Of a stretch of DNA of 64,000 nucleotides, positions 42,739 to 51,415 are shown piece by piece. The DNA lies in the NCBI RefSeq assembly GCF_000519325.1, contig NZ_KI912613.1, forward strand, positions 1,713,252-1,777,251, read 5' to 3'. Positions within the stretch are counted from its first letter, which is position 1. Every line of letters starts with the position of its first letter. The notes beneath the pieces were generated by a model. That model saw only the letters and a program-made list of their open reading frames with translations. It was not told the origin of the DNA and made no database searches. The stretch is from Patulibacter minatonensis DSM 18081. GTDB lineage: Bacteria; Actinomycetota; Thermoleophilia; Solirubrobacterales; Solirubrobacteraceae. The position numbers and the translations under genes are program-made.

Positions 42739-43659
42739 GTGGCACGCCTCGGCTCGGTCGACCTGAACCTCCTGCTGCCGCTCGCCGCCCTCCTCGAGGA
42801 GCGCCACGTCTCCCGGGCGGCGGCACGCGCGGGGCTGAGCCAGCCCGCGATGAGCCGCGCGCTCGGCCGGCTGCGCGAGGCGCTCGGGGACGAGCTCCTC
42901 GTGCGGGCCGGCGGTGGGTACGCGCTGACCCCGCGCGCGGAGCGGCTGCACCGGGAGCTGGCAGCCGTGCTGCCCCGCCTGGAGGAGCTCGTCTCCGACG
43001 CGCCGTTCTCGCCGCACGACGCCGCCGAGACCTTCCGCGTCACCGGGACCGACTACGCCGCCGAGCTCCTGGGCCCGCCGGTGTTCGAGCGGTTCTTCGC
43101 GGCGTCCCCCCGGTCGCAGCTCCGCTTCGCACCGGTCCACGACGGCGTCTTCGACGACCTCGAGCGCGGGCGGACCCACCTGATCTTCCGGGCGGTCGAG
43201 GGCCCGGGCCGGCTGCGCTCGGAGGTGCTGTTCGAGGACCGCTCCGTCTGTGTCGTCGCCGCCGGCCACCCGCTCGCCGGCCGGGCGCGCGTCGGACTCG
43301 AGGAGTACCTGGCCTGCCGGCACATCGAGGTCAGCGTCGGCGACGCGGGGGAGCCCGCGGTGAACCGGCGGCTGCGGGTCGGCGGGGACGACCGCGAGAT
43401 CGCGCTCACCGTCCCGTTCTTCGCCGGCGCGCTCCGGGCCGCCGCCGCGACCGACCTCGTCGCGACGCTGCCCCGGCGGCTCGTCGTCCAGCAGGGCGAT
43501 CGTCCCGGCGTCCGCGTCCTCGAGGCGCCGCCCGAGGTCGGTCCGCTGACCTACCGGATGATCTGGCACCCGCGGCTCGAGGACGACCCACCGCACCGGT
43601 GGCTCCGCGACGTCGTCCGCGACGCCGCGGCCGCCCTCGATCATGCATCGGAGCCATAG
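42739..43659 (+). CDS. LysR-family transcriptional regulator
   Basis: This 306-residue LysR protein has an N-terminal winged HTH (about 5-63; ARAGLSQPAMSRALGRLREALG) and a C-terminal periplasmic-binding-like effector domain (about 90-300). The opening DLNLLLPLAALLEERHVSRAA resembles the NodD/PcaQ/LeuO subgroup. It is followed 55 bases later by an exporter gene on the same strand; usually LysR genes face their targets, so local regulation is possible but unproven. The start GTG 42739 follows a TAGAGT element. Confidence 0.9.
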   Translation: MARLGSVDLNLLLPLAALLEERHVSRAAARAGLSQPAMSRALGRLREALGDELLVRAGGGYALTPRAERLHRELAAVLPRLEELVSDAPFSPHDAAETFRVTGTDYAAELLGPPVFERFFAASPRSQLRFAPVHDGVFDDLERGRTHLIFRAVEGPGRLRSEVLFEDRSVCVVAAGHPLAGRARVGLEEYLACRHIEVSVGDAGEPAVNRRLRVGGDDREIALTVPFFAGALRAAAATDLVATLPRRLVVQQGDRPGVRVLEAPPEVGPLTYRMIWHPRLEDDPPHRWLRDVVRDAAAALDHASEP

Positions 43660-43714
43660 TGGAGATGGCGAACATGCAGTAGACGGATGACGTGGCGGGC
43701 GCGACGGTGTGGTC

Positions 43715-45202
43715 ATGGCCACCCGAACCGCACCGCCCGATACGCCCACCGCTGCGGCCCCTTCCGCGCCCGCCGCCGCGCCGGGATCGGCAGGCGCCCC
43801 CACCGTGCCGGTCACCACCGCCCGCCGCCGCCGGCTGATCCTCGCCATCTGTTGCATGAGCCTCTTCATCGTCGGGCTTGACAACACGATCGTGAACGTC
43901 GCGCTGCCGTCGATCCGCACCGACCTGCACGCGTCGGTCAGCGCGCTGCAGTGGACGATCGACGGCTACACGCTCGTCCTCGCGAGCCTCTTGATGCTCT
44001 CCGGCTCGACCGCCGACCGCGTCGGCCGGGCGCGCGTCTTCACGATCGGCCTGACGCTGTTCGGGATCGGCTCGATCGCCTGCGGCCTGGCGCCGAGCGT
44101 CGGCGTCCTGATCGCCTGCCGCGTCGTCCAGGCGGTCGGCGGCTCGATGCTGAACCCGGTCGCGATGTCGATCATCCGCGAGACGTTCGACGACCCCCGC
44201 GAGCGGGCGCGGGCGATCGGCGTCTGGGCCGGCGTCGTCGGGCTGAGCTTCGGCCTCGGGCCGGTCCTCGGCGGACTGCTCGTCGACACGGTCTCCTGGC
44301 GGGCGATCTTCCTCGTCAACGTCCCGGTCGCGGTCGCCGCGATCGTGCTGACGCGCCGGTTCGTGCCCGAGTCGCGGGCCGCGCGTCCCCGGCGGCTCGA
44401 CCCGGTCGGCCAGCTCCTCGTCCTCGTCGCCCTCGCCGGCCTGACCACCGCGGTCATCGAGGGGCCGCGCACCGGGTGGGGGTCGCCCGTGATCCTCGGC
44501 TGCCTCGCCGCCAGCGCCGTCGCCGTCGCGGTGCTCGTCCCCTACGAGCACCGGCGGCGCGACCCGTTGATCGAGCTCGCCGCGTTCCGCAGCGTGCCGT
44601 TCTCCAGCGCGACGCTGATCGCGATCAGCGCGTTCCTGGGGATGTCCGGCTTCCTCTTCCTGACCACGCTGTACCTGCAGGACGTCCGCGGCCTCTCGCC
44701 GCTCGTCGCCGGCCTGTGCCTGCTGCCGACCGCGGTGATGGTCGCGGTCGGCGGGCCGCTCTCGGGCCGGATCGTCGGCGGTCGGCGCGGTGCCCGGCCG
44801 CCGCTCGTCGTCGGCGGGCTGGGCATCGGCCTCGGCGCGCTGATGCTCACCGGCGTGACCCCGACGACCTCGATGGCCTGGCTGCTCCTCGCCTTCGCGG
44901 TCTTCGGCGTCGGCTTCGGCGTCGTCAACCCGCCGATCACGAACGCGGCGGTCGCGGGGCTGCCCGCCGCGCAGGCGGGGGTGGCCGCCGCCGTGGCGTC
45001 GACGAGCCGTCAGGTGGGCGCGTCGCTCGGGGTCGCGATCGTCGGGTCGGCCGGCGTCGCCGCGAGCGGCACCGGCGCGCAGCTCGCCGCGGCGAGCCAC
45101 GTCGGCTGGTGGATCGTCGCCGCGGCGGGCGCGCTCGTCCTCGTCCTCGGGGTCGTCGCGACGACCCCGAGGGCACTGGCCACCGCGCGCCGGGTGGCCT
45201 GA
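43715..45202 (+). CDS. MFS drug:H+ antiporter, DHA2 (EmrB/QacA) type, 14 TM
   Basis: This 495-residue integral membrane exporter has motif A in the first cytoplasmic loop (GSTADRVGRARVF), motif D1 near LDNTIVNVALPSI and motif C in helix 5 (WAGVVGLSFGLGPVLGG). The spacing of hydrophobic segments fits 14 helices. ATG 43715 is taken as start; GTG 43709 is two codons upstream. It probably exports hydrophobic toxicants. The downstream region holds a hairpin-repeat array instead of a normal terminator. Confidence 0.9.
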   Translation: MATRTAPPDTPTAAAPSAPAAAPGSAGAPTVPVTTARRRRLILAICCMSLFIVGLDNTIVNVALPSIRTDLHASVSALQWTIDGYTLVLASLLMLSGSTADRVGRARVFTIGLTLFGIGSIACGLAPSVGVLIACRVVQAVGGSMLNPVAMSIIRETFDDPRERARAIGVWAGVVGLSFGLGPVLGGLLVDTVSWRAIFLVNVPVAVAAIVLTRRFVPESRAARPRRLDPVGQLLVLVALAGLTTAVIEGPRTGWGSPVILGCLAASAVAVAVLVPYEHRRRDPLIELAAFRSVPFSSATLIAISAFLGMSGFLFLTTLYLQDVRGLSPLVAGLCLLPTAVMVAVGGPLSGRIVGGRRGARPPLVVGGLGIGLGALMLTGVTPTTSMAWLLLAFAVFGVGFGVVNPPITNAAVAGLPAAQAGVAAAVASTSRQVGASLGVAIVGSAGVAASGTGAQLAAASHVGWWIVAAAGALVLVLGVVATTPRALATARRVA

Positions 45203-45258
45203 CCCGGCGCGCGGTGGCGGGCGGGCGCGCGTGCGGGGTCGGGGTCGGTGGCCACGAT

Positions 45259-45663
45259 GGTCGGATACCGACCACGGACGACCCCGGACCCCGGACGGTC
45301 CGCGGGTCGAGGTCACGGATGGTCGGATACCGACCACAGATGACCTCGGACCCGGGACGGTCCGCGGGTCGAGGTCACGGATGGTCGGATACCGACCACA
45401 GATGACCTCGGACCCGGGACGGTCCGCGGGTCGAGGTCACGGATGGTCGGATACCGACCACAGATGACCTCGGACCCGGGCGGGCCTCGAACCCCGGGCG
45501 TCCCTCGGGTCGGGGGTCACGGATGGTCGGATACCGACCAGGGACGACTCCGGACCCCGGACGGTCCGCGGGTCGAGGTCACGGATGGTCGGATACCGAC
45601 CACAGATGACCTCGGACCCGGGACGGTCCCTGGGTCGAGGTCAGAAAAGGTCGGATACCGACC
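45259..45663. repeat. Seven-copy hairpin repeat array, ~62-bp period
   Basis: GGTCGGATACCGACC occurs at 45259, 45321, 45383, 45445, 45525, 45587 and 45649; spacings are 62, 62, 62, 80, 62 and 62 bases. The inter-hairpin sequence contains a second inverted pair, GACCTCG with CGAGGTC, around GGACGGTCC. The four middle units are almost identical, indicating recent amplification. The array fills the 506-bp gap between converging genes (stops at 45202 and 45709). The related three-unit array is at 6424-6562. Confidence 0.92.
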
Positions 45664-45708
45664 ACGAAAGACCCCGACCCAGGACCCCGACCCAGGGCCG
45701 ACGACCCG

Positions 45709-46593
45709 TCAGTCCGCCGGCACCCCGACCGGCGGCGCGGCGGTCCGCGACGCCGCGACGGGCTCGACCGGCTCCCCGACTGCCGTGCGCTCCTTCGCCG
45801 CGGCGGTCTCCTGGTCGTGGATCAGGAGCCGGGCGGTCCACCAGAGGGTGGTCGCGACCAGGGCGACGCTCGCGAACGCGGCGAGCCAGAGGAGCGGCAT
45901 CGATGCGTCCTGCGACGAGTTGATCGCGACGACCGCCGGGAACCCCGCGCCGAGCGTCGTGAACGCGAAGTTCGCCGGGAAGATGGCGAAGACGGCCAGG
46001 AGGTGGACCTTCTTCGTCGCGCGGCGGGAGAGCAGCGCCACGAGGATCGCGAAGCCGGTGATCTGGCCGGCCTCCATGAACGAGATGTAGACCGGGTAGT
46101 CCAGGAGGTTCGTCGGCTGCTTGCCCCAGTAGGAGTACAGGTGCAGGTTGATCATCAGCGTCTCGAAGAACCACGTGGTGAACGCGGTGATGCCGGCGAA
46201 GCGGAAGACCTGCTTCATCGTCGCGGCCTTCGCGAGGCCTTCGTACATGAAGATCACGGGTCCGGCGAAGACGACGATGTAGGCCGGCATGACCCACACG
46301 GGCTGCGGCAGGTCGAAGGCCGTGAACAAGGTCCACTGGGCGTCCGTGCCTCCGTCGTCGTAGACGTGCCAGAAGAGGTGGTACGCGATGTCGTACAGCG
46401 GCTCGATCAGGCTGCCGACCGCGATCGCGGCCCACAGGAGGATCGCCAGCGGCGACCCGTCGCGCCGGTAGATGCGGACCGCCTGGACGAGCAGCGCGAT
46501 CGACAGCGCCCAGAGGACGACGGTCACGCCCGTCTGCAGTGCGGTGTTGAGGTCAGGAAGGTCTCCGGGACGGTCCGGAATCGCGGGTGGCAT
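45709..46593 (-). CDS. Integral membrane protein of unknown function, about seven TM
   Basis: This 294-residue protein has hydrophobic segments at about 17-37, 46-65, 98-118, 127-146, 160-183, 192-214 and 228-250. A conserved-looking polar run IEPLYDIAYHLFWH follows helix 2, and WFFETLMINLHLYSYWGKQP follows helix 4; the His and Asp residues could bind a cofactor or metal. The C-terminal 40 residues are Ala/Pro/Glu-rich and cytoplasmic. A GGAG site precedes ATG 46593. I do not recognise the family. It is a single gene diverging from the LuxR pair. Confidence 0.75.
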   Translation of the reverse strand: MPPAIPDRPGDLPDLNTALQTGVTVVLWALSIALLVQAVRIYRRDGSPLAILLWAAIAVGSLIEPLYDIAYHLFWHVYDDGGTDAQWTLFTAFDLPQPVWVMPAYIVVFAGPVIFMYEGLAKAATMKQVFRFAGITAFTTWFFETLMINLHLYSYWGKQPTNLLDYPVYISFMEAGQITGFAILVALLSRRATKKVHLLAVFAIFPANFAFTTLGAGFPAVVAINSSQDASMPLLWLAAFASVALVATTLWWTARLLIHDQETAAAKERTAVGEPVEPVAASRTAAPPVGVPAD

Positions 46594-46739
46594 CTCGTGG
46601 TCTCCTCGGGAACGACGCGTGCGCGGCGGGACGCGCGCAACGCTGCGAGATGAACGTACGCGGGCGACCGGGCCCCTGCCTCCCCCCAAACGCACAACCC
46701 GTTCGGCGGAGAGGGTGAACTTCGGATCCGGACGGCGGA

Positions 46740-46772
46740 TAGGCTCGCGCCATGGAGGAGCGCCGCCGGTGA
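46740..46772 (+). promoter_or_regulatory. Leaderless promoter with six-codon leader ORF before LuxR
   Basis: TAGGCT (46740-46745) lies six bases before ATG 46752, with TGAACT as a possible -35. The ATG opens a six-codon ORF encoding MEERRR, stop TGA 46770-46772. That stop overlaps the GTG start (46769) of the LuxR gene as GTGA. GGAGGAG inside the leader ORF is the ribosome site for the GTG. The arrangement could couple or attenuate translation. Confidence 0.55.
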
Positions 46773-47899
46773 CCGGTCCGTCGCAGGCCCCGGCCGTCCC
46801 GGCCCCGCTGCTGGACCACGCCGAACGCGAGCTTGGATCACCCGGGGCGCTCGACGGCCTCGCCCTCGCCCGGCTGACCGGCGACCTCGACCGTGCCGCC
46901 GACGTGATCTCCGCGCGCCTGGGCGGAGCTGCGCGCACGCCGGAGGAGGAGGCGGAGGACGCCGCGGCGCTGGTGCGGATCGGCACGCTGCAGCGTGCCG
47001 CGCGGCGGCAGGACGTCGACCGGCGGTTCTCGACGGTCGGCGCGATCTACGAGAGCCTCGGGCGGCTGCGGCAGGAGACGCGCCTGGAGGGGCTCCTGGC
47101 GTCCGCGGTCCGCGAGCTCGGGCGGGCATGCGCGTTCGACCGGGCCGTGCTCTCGCGGATCCACGGATCGGCATGGCGCGCCGAGGCCGTGTGGATCGAC
47201 CCGGCCGCCGAGCCCGCCATGGCGGAGGCGACGCGGGACTACCTGACGAAGCAGTGGATCCCGCTGCGGTCCGGGACGGTCGAGGTCCAGCTCGTCCAGC
47301 GACGACGGGCGGCGCTCGTGGAGGCGGACGACGTCGGCGTCGACCCGGAGCTCGTCGCGTCGACCGGCACCCGCCGGTACGTCGCGGCCCCCGTCGTCGC
47401 GGGCGACCGCGTCGTCGGGTTCCTCCAGGCCGATCGCCTCGATGGATCGCCGGAGCTCCGGGACGTCGACCGGGACAACCTCTGGACCTTCGCGGAGGAG
47501 TTCGGCCTCGTCTTCGAGCGGCTCGCGCTGCTCGAGCGCCTGGAGCGCCAGCGGATCCGCGTCCGGGACGTCTTCCACGCCACGGACCGCGTGTTGCGCG
47601 AGCTCCGCGACGACGAGCTGCGGCTCGACGCGGGGACGCGACCGGGGGACGGCAGCCCCGGGTTTCCGCAGCGGCCCGCGGTCCAGGGGGCGCGGATCGA
47701 GTTCCTGTCGGTCCGGGAGCACGAGGTCCTGCAGCTCCTCGTCACCGGTGCGACGAACCGCGAGATCGCCGAGCGCCTCGTCCTCGCGGAGGGTACGGTG
47801 CGGTCGCACGTCCGCCGGATCGCGAAGAAGCTCGACGCCACCGGGCGTGCCGACATCGTGTCGCGGTACCTCCGGCTCGTCGGACGGGAGCGCACATGA
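46769..47899 (+). CDS. LuxR-type regulator with GAF-like sensor domain
   Basis: This 376-residue regulator has an N-terminal helical region (1-85), a GAF-like domain (about 95-265; ETRLEGLLASAVRELGRACA, VAAPVVAGDRVVGFLQADRL) and a C-terminal LuxR HTH (about 310-370; LSVREHEVLQLLVTGATNRE). GTG 46769 is supported by GGAGGAG at 46754-46760. The start overlaps the stop of the six-codon leader ORF. Its own stop overlaps the next LuxR gene. A second such pair lies at 57783-59734. Confidence 0.88.
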   Translation: MTGPSQAPAVPAPLLDHAERELGSPGALDGLALARLTGDLDRAADVISARLGGAARTPEEEAEDAAALVRIGTLQRAARRQDVDRRFSTVGAIYESLGRLRQETRLEGLLASAVRELGRACAFDRAVLSRIHGSAWRAEAVWIDPAAEPAMAEATRDYLTKQWIPLRSGTVEVQLVQRRRAALVEADDVGVDPELVASTGTRRYVAAPVVAGDRVVGFLQADRLDGSPELRDVDRDNLWTFAEEFGLVFERLALLERLERQRIRVRDVFHATDRVLRELRDDELRLDAGTRPGDGSPGFPQRPAVQGARIEFLSVREHEVLQLLVTGATNREIAERLVLAEGTVRSHVRRIAKKLDATGRADIVSRYLRLVGRERT

Positions 47900-49086
47900 G
47901 CGCCCCGCGGGAGGCCGCGCCCGTGCCCCGCGACACTCCTGGTGGACGACCGTCGGCATCCCCGGGCGCGGGGCCCACGAGCCCGCCGACAGGACGCCGG
48001 TCGGGTGCGTCGGCGATCCGCGACGACGCGCGGAGCCTGCTGGACGAGGCGGCGCGCGTCCCCGGAGTCGCAGGCGTGCACGACGGCGACGCGACGCTCG
48101 CCGATCGGCTGCAACGCGCCGCGGCGGGCTGCGCCGCCGCGATCGGGGCTGGGGCGGACCCGGCCGCCGCGGACCCGGACGACCGCCGGACGCTCCGCGG
48201 GCTCGTGGTCCGGCTGCACCGGCAGGCGCAGCTCGTCGACGAGCTCGAGCTGCAGGCACGCGCGACCCGGATCACCGACTGCCAACGCGGACTCGCGCGA
48301 CTCCGCGCGTGCACGAGCACGCAGGCGCTCGTGGGGTCGGTGTGCGAGGAGGTGACCCGGTCGTGCGGGCTCGAGCGCGTCCTCCTGTCGCGGGTCGAGG
48401 ACGGGCGGTGGTGGCCGTGGGTCGTCAACGCGGCGGTCGAGCCGGAGAGCTGGGTCGCGAGCTGGCGCGAGCGGTCGATCCCCCTGGACGAGCTCACGAT
48501 CGAGACGCGGCTCCTGCGCGAGCACCGGTCGGAGCTCATCACCGACACGACGCACCGGGGCATCCACGAGATCATCCGCGAGGGGCGCTCGACGTCGTAC
48601 GTCGTCGCCCCGATCGCGCCGGCGGGCCGGGTGATCGGGTTCTTCCACGCGGACCATCGCGTGGGCGGCCCCCCGTGCGACGCCACCGACCGCGACGTCC
48701 TCTGGCGCTTCGCGGAGGGCTTCGGGCACCTGTTCGAGCGGACCGCGCTCAGCGAGCGCCTCCACGGCCGGCGCAAGGAGGTCGACGAGATGCTGGACGT
48801 CGTCCACGACGCCATGACCCAGCTGACCGCGGTGGAGCTCCGGCTCTCTGCCGGCGCCGAGGCCGACGACCCTGCCCCGGCATCGGATCGCCCCGACGTC
48901 CTCGACAGCCTGACCCCGCGGGAGCGGGACGTCCTCCGGCTCCTCGTCGCAGGGCGCCGCAACCGGGAGATCGCCGAACAGCTCGTGATCAGCGAGGCGA
49001 CGGTCAAGAGCCACGTCAAGCAGCTCCTGCGCAAGCACGGGGTCGCCAACCGCTCCCAGGTGATCGCCCGCCACCACGGGGCGTGA
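47896..49086 (+). CDS. LuxR-type regulator with GAF-like sensor domain
   Basis: This 396-residue protein has a disordered N-terminus (1-45), a helical/coiled segment (about 45-120), a GAF-like domain (about 135-290; TSTQALVGSVCEEVTRSCGL, YVVAPIAPAGRVIGFFHADH) and a LuxR HTH (about 330-393; LTPRERDVLRLLVAGRRNRE). ATG 47896 overlaps the previous stop (ATGA). The two proteins probably act together, possibly as heterodimers. The stop lies three bases from the convergent ChrA stop, leaving no room for a terminator. Confidence 0.88.
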   Translation: MSAPREAAPVPRDTPGGRPSASPGAGPTSPPTGRRSGASAIRDDARSLLDEAARVPGVAGVHDGDATLADRLQRAAAGCAAAIGAGADPAAADPDDRRTLRGLVVRLHRQAQLVDELELQARATRITDCQRGLARLRACTSTQALVGSVCEEVTRSCGLERVLLSRVEDGRWWPWVVNAAVEPESWVASWRERSIPLDELTIETRLLREHRSELITDTTHRGIHEIIREGRSTSYVVAPIAPAGRVIGFFHADHRVGGPPCDATDRDVLWRFAEGFGHLFERTALSERLHGRRKEVDEMLDVVHDAMTQLTAVELRLSAGAEADDPAPASDRPDVLDSLTPRERDVLRLLVAGRRNREIAEQLVISEATVKSHVKQLLRKHGVANRSQVIARHHGA

Positions 49087-49089
49087 GCG

Positions 49090-50346
49090 TCAGCCCGCCA
49101 CCGGCGCACCGAGCGCCGCGACGAGCACCGCCCCCGCCGCACCGGCGGCGAGCAGGGTCCACACCACCGAGAGGCGACCGGCGAGCAGCAACGCGCCGCC
49201 GACGACGAGGACGACGACCTGCCAGGTCTCGGTGACCGAGGCCGCCAGCGGCACGGCGGCGCCGAGGATCGCGCCGAGGGCCGCCGGGCCCGCGCCGTCG
49301 AGGAACGCCCGCAGCCGCGCGTCGGCCCGCAGGCGCTCGAACCGCGGGGCGAGGACGAGCACCACCGCGAACGACGGGGCGAACGCGACCGCCGCGGCGA
49401 GCAGCGCCCCGCCGACGCCGTGCGCCGCGTAGCCGACCGCCGCGACCGTGTGGACGACCGGGCCCGGGGTGACCTGGCCGAGCGCGACGGCGTCGAGGAA
49501 CCGCGCGTCCGTCAGCCAGTGGTGCCGGTCGACCGCGTCGGCCTGCATCAGCGGGATGATCACGAAGCCCCCGCCGTAGGAGAGCGCGCCGACCTTCAGG
49601 GCCGTCCACGCGAGCGCCCCGAGCCCGCCGACGCCGGAGGCCGCGGCGAGGAGCACCGGCCACGCGTGCGCGTGGAGTCCGCGCCGGGACGCCGATCCGC
49701 CGTCCGCGGATCCGCCCCGTCCGCCGGACCCCCGCGGGCGGCGGCGTGCGCCACCCGACCGCGTCCATGCGAGCTCGGCGACCCCGCAGCCGAGGAGGAC
49801 GAGCACGAGCCACGGGCCGAGGAGGACGGCGGCCGTCGCGCCGAGCACCGCGTAGGCGGCCCACCGCATCGGCCGCGACCCGCGGGCCCGCGCCCAGCTG
49901 GGCTGCAGGAGGCCCCAGCCCGCATGGACCGCCACGGCGGCGACGACCGCGCCGGCCCCGGCCCCCGCGCCCCGGACCACCTCGGGCGGCGACGACGCGA
50001 GGAAGACCGCGGCGAGGACGAGCATCGCGACGAGGCCCGGCCCGACGAACGCGAGGCCGCCGACGAGGCCGCCGAGCCGCCCGCGGACGGTCCAGGCGGT
50101 GAGGATCGCGAGCTGGCTGGAGCCCGGACCGGGCAGCAGGTTCGTGGCGGCGATCGCGTCCTCGAACGCGTCGTCCTCGATCCAGCCCTCGCGCTCCACG
50201 CAGAGCTCGCGCAGCATCGCGACGTGGACCGGCGGGCCCCCGAACCCGAGGCACCCGATCCGGCCCCACGAGCGCAGGACGGTCCGGAGCGGGACGGGGT
50301 GGTCGGGGGGCGGCACGAGCCGGAGAGCGTACGGACCCGGGCGCAC
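49090..50346 (-). CDS. chrA: ChrA-type chromate/anion transporter
   Basis: This 418-residue membrane protein has two homologous halves. The first has GCLGFGGPPVHVAML (about 31-45) and NLLPGPGSSQ; the second has GALSYGGGFVIIPLMQ (about 255-270) and VTPGPVVHTVAAVG, the signature pairs of the CHR family. A long polar, Gly/Arg-rich linker joins the halves (about 195-225). CHR proteins export chromate or sulfate-like anions; many homologues have no proven resistance role. The start GTG 50346 is tentative. It follows the epoxide-hydrolase-like gene by 27 bases on the same strand. Confidence 0.88.
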   Translation of the reverse strand: MRPGPYALRLVPPPDHPVPLRTVLRSWGRIGCLGFGGPPVHVAMLRELCVEREGWIEDDAFEDAIAATNLLPGPGSSQLAILTAWTVRGRLGGLVGGLAFVGPGLVAMLVLAAVFLASSPPEVVRGAGAGAGAVVAAVAVHAGWGLLQPSWARARGSRPMRWAAYAVLGATAAVLLGPWLVLVLLGCGVAELAWTRSGGARRRPRGSGGRGGSADGGSASRRGLHAHAWPVLLAAASGVGGLGALAWTALKVGALSYGGGFVIIPLMQADAVDRHHWLTDARFLDAVALGQVTPGPVVHTVAAVGYAAHGVGGALLAAAVAFAPSFAVVLVLAPRFERLRADARLRAFLDGAGPAALGAILGAAVPLAASVTETWQVVVLVVGGALLLAGRLSVVWTLLAAGAAGAVLVAALGAPVAG

Positions 50347-50373
50347 CGGGATGTGTTCCTCGTGCTGTGACGC

Positions 50374-51318
50374 TCAGCCGGGCAACGCGAATCGTGCCCC
50401 GAGGAAGCCGCTGATCGTGCGCGCGAGGAGCTCCGGGCGCTCCCACTGCAGGAAGTGCCCGGCGCGCGGGATGACGTACGGGCCGGTGAGGTCGGAGAAC
50501 GCGACCTCGCAGCGCTCCGGGAAGTCCTGCCAGATCACGTGGTCGTCGGGTCCGTGGAGGGCGACCGTCGGCACGGCGCTGACGGCCGGCGGCAGCGGGG
50601 GCTCCGATGGCTCGCGGGTCCCCGTCGCGACCTCGTAGAGCCCGAAGCTCGCGCGCAGCCGCGCGGCGTCGCCGAACGGTTCGACGACGAACGCGACCTC
50701 CTCCGGCGTGAAGCCGCCGGGCGTGCCCCAGTGGCGGTGGCCGTACATCTCCGCGACGTACCGGCGGCGGCGCTCGGGGGTGTCGAGCTCCGCCATCAGG
50801 CCGTCCGCATCGGTGCCCTGACGGAGGAAGTAGTCCGACGACGCCCGGGCCCGCGGGGACCGACCGGACCGCAGCCCGGCCGCGTCGTACTCCGCGCGCA
50901 GGTGCGGCAGCACCGTGTTGAAGAGGCACTGCGCGGCGACGAAGCCGGGGAACCGCTGTCCGAGCTCCTGCACGACGACCCCGCCGAAGTCGCTGCCGAC
51001 GGCGAAGCAGGCCGCGTGGCCGAGCTCGCCGTGGACGAGGTCGTGGAGGTCGCGGGCGTTCGCCGTCGCGTCGTAGTGTCCGTCCGGCGCGACCGGGTCG
51101 GTGCCGAAGCCCCGGAGGTCGGGGACGATCACCTCGAAGCCGGCGGCGGCGAGCGGCGCGATCGTGCGCCACCAGATCCGTGAGGTCTCCGGCCAGCCGT
51201 GCACGAGCAGGAGCGGGATCCCGCCCCGCCCCTCGTGCACGTACGAGATCCGCGCGCCGGCGGACGACGTCGCGTGGCGGAGCTCGTGGAGGCCGGGGTC
51301 CGGGGCGGTGCGCGTCAT
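50374..51318 (-). CDS. Alpha/beta hydrolase, epoxide-hydrolase-like
   Basis: This 314-residue protein has the epoxide-hydrolase oxyanion motif HGWPE (40-44), a nucleophile elbow GSDFGG with Asp110 in place of Ser, a cap domain (about 135-215) with Tyr residues (YFLRQ, YVAEMYGHRHWG), and a catalytic His in RAGHFLQWERP. These features favour an epoxide hydrolase or haloalkane dehalogenase-like enzyme over an esterase. The ATG at 51318 is chosen; an upstream ATG at 51384 would add 22 residues and overlap the terminator hairpin. Confidence 0.88.
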   Translation of the reverse strand: MTRTAPDPGLHELRHATSSAGARISYVHEGRGGIPLLLVHGWPETSRIWWRTIAPLAAAGFEVIVPDLRGFGTDPVAPDGHYDATANARDLHDLVHGELGHAACFAVGSDFGGVVVQELGQRFPGFVAAQCLFNTVLPHLRAEYDAAGLRSGRSPRARASSDYFLRQGTDADGLMAELDTPERRRRYVAEMYGHRHWGTPGGFTPEEVAFVVEPFGDAARLRASFGLYEVATGTREPSEPPLPPAVSAVPTVALHGPDDHVIWQDFPERCEVAFSDLTGPYVIPRAGHFLQWERPELLARTISGFLGARFALPG

Positions 51319-51338
51319 CGCCCCGGACGGTACTTCCC

Positions 51339-51369
51339 GGCGCTCCGCCCGCGAAGAGGGCGGAGCGCC
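51339..51369 (-). terminator. Terminator hairpin after the MFS exporter
   Basis: GGCGCTCCGCCC (51339-51350) pairs perfectly with GGGCGGAGCGCC (51358-51369) around loop GCGAAGA. It follows the minus-strand exporter stop at 51416 and precedes the hydrolase start. Confidence 0.7.
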
Positions 51370-51415
51370 GTCGTCCGCCGACACCGGGAGTCCCGGCGCC
51401 GGCGGACCCCCGGGG

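Noticed and set aside
45231-45467. Reading frame through the hairpin array (repeated MVGYRP and SDTDH peptides)
   Set aside because: It is created by the repeat itself, lacks a ribosome site and homologous proteins would arise from any copy of the repeat.
45259-45663. CRISPR array
   Set aside because: Repeat units are 62 bases with almost no unique spacer sequence, and no cas genes are nearby.
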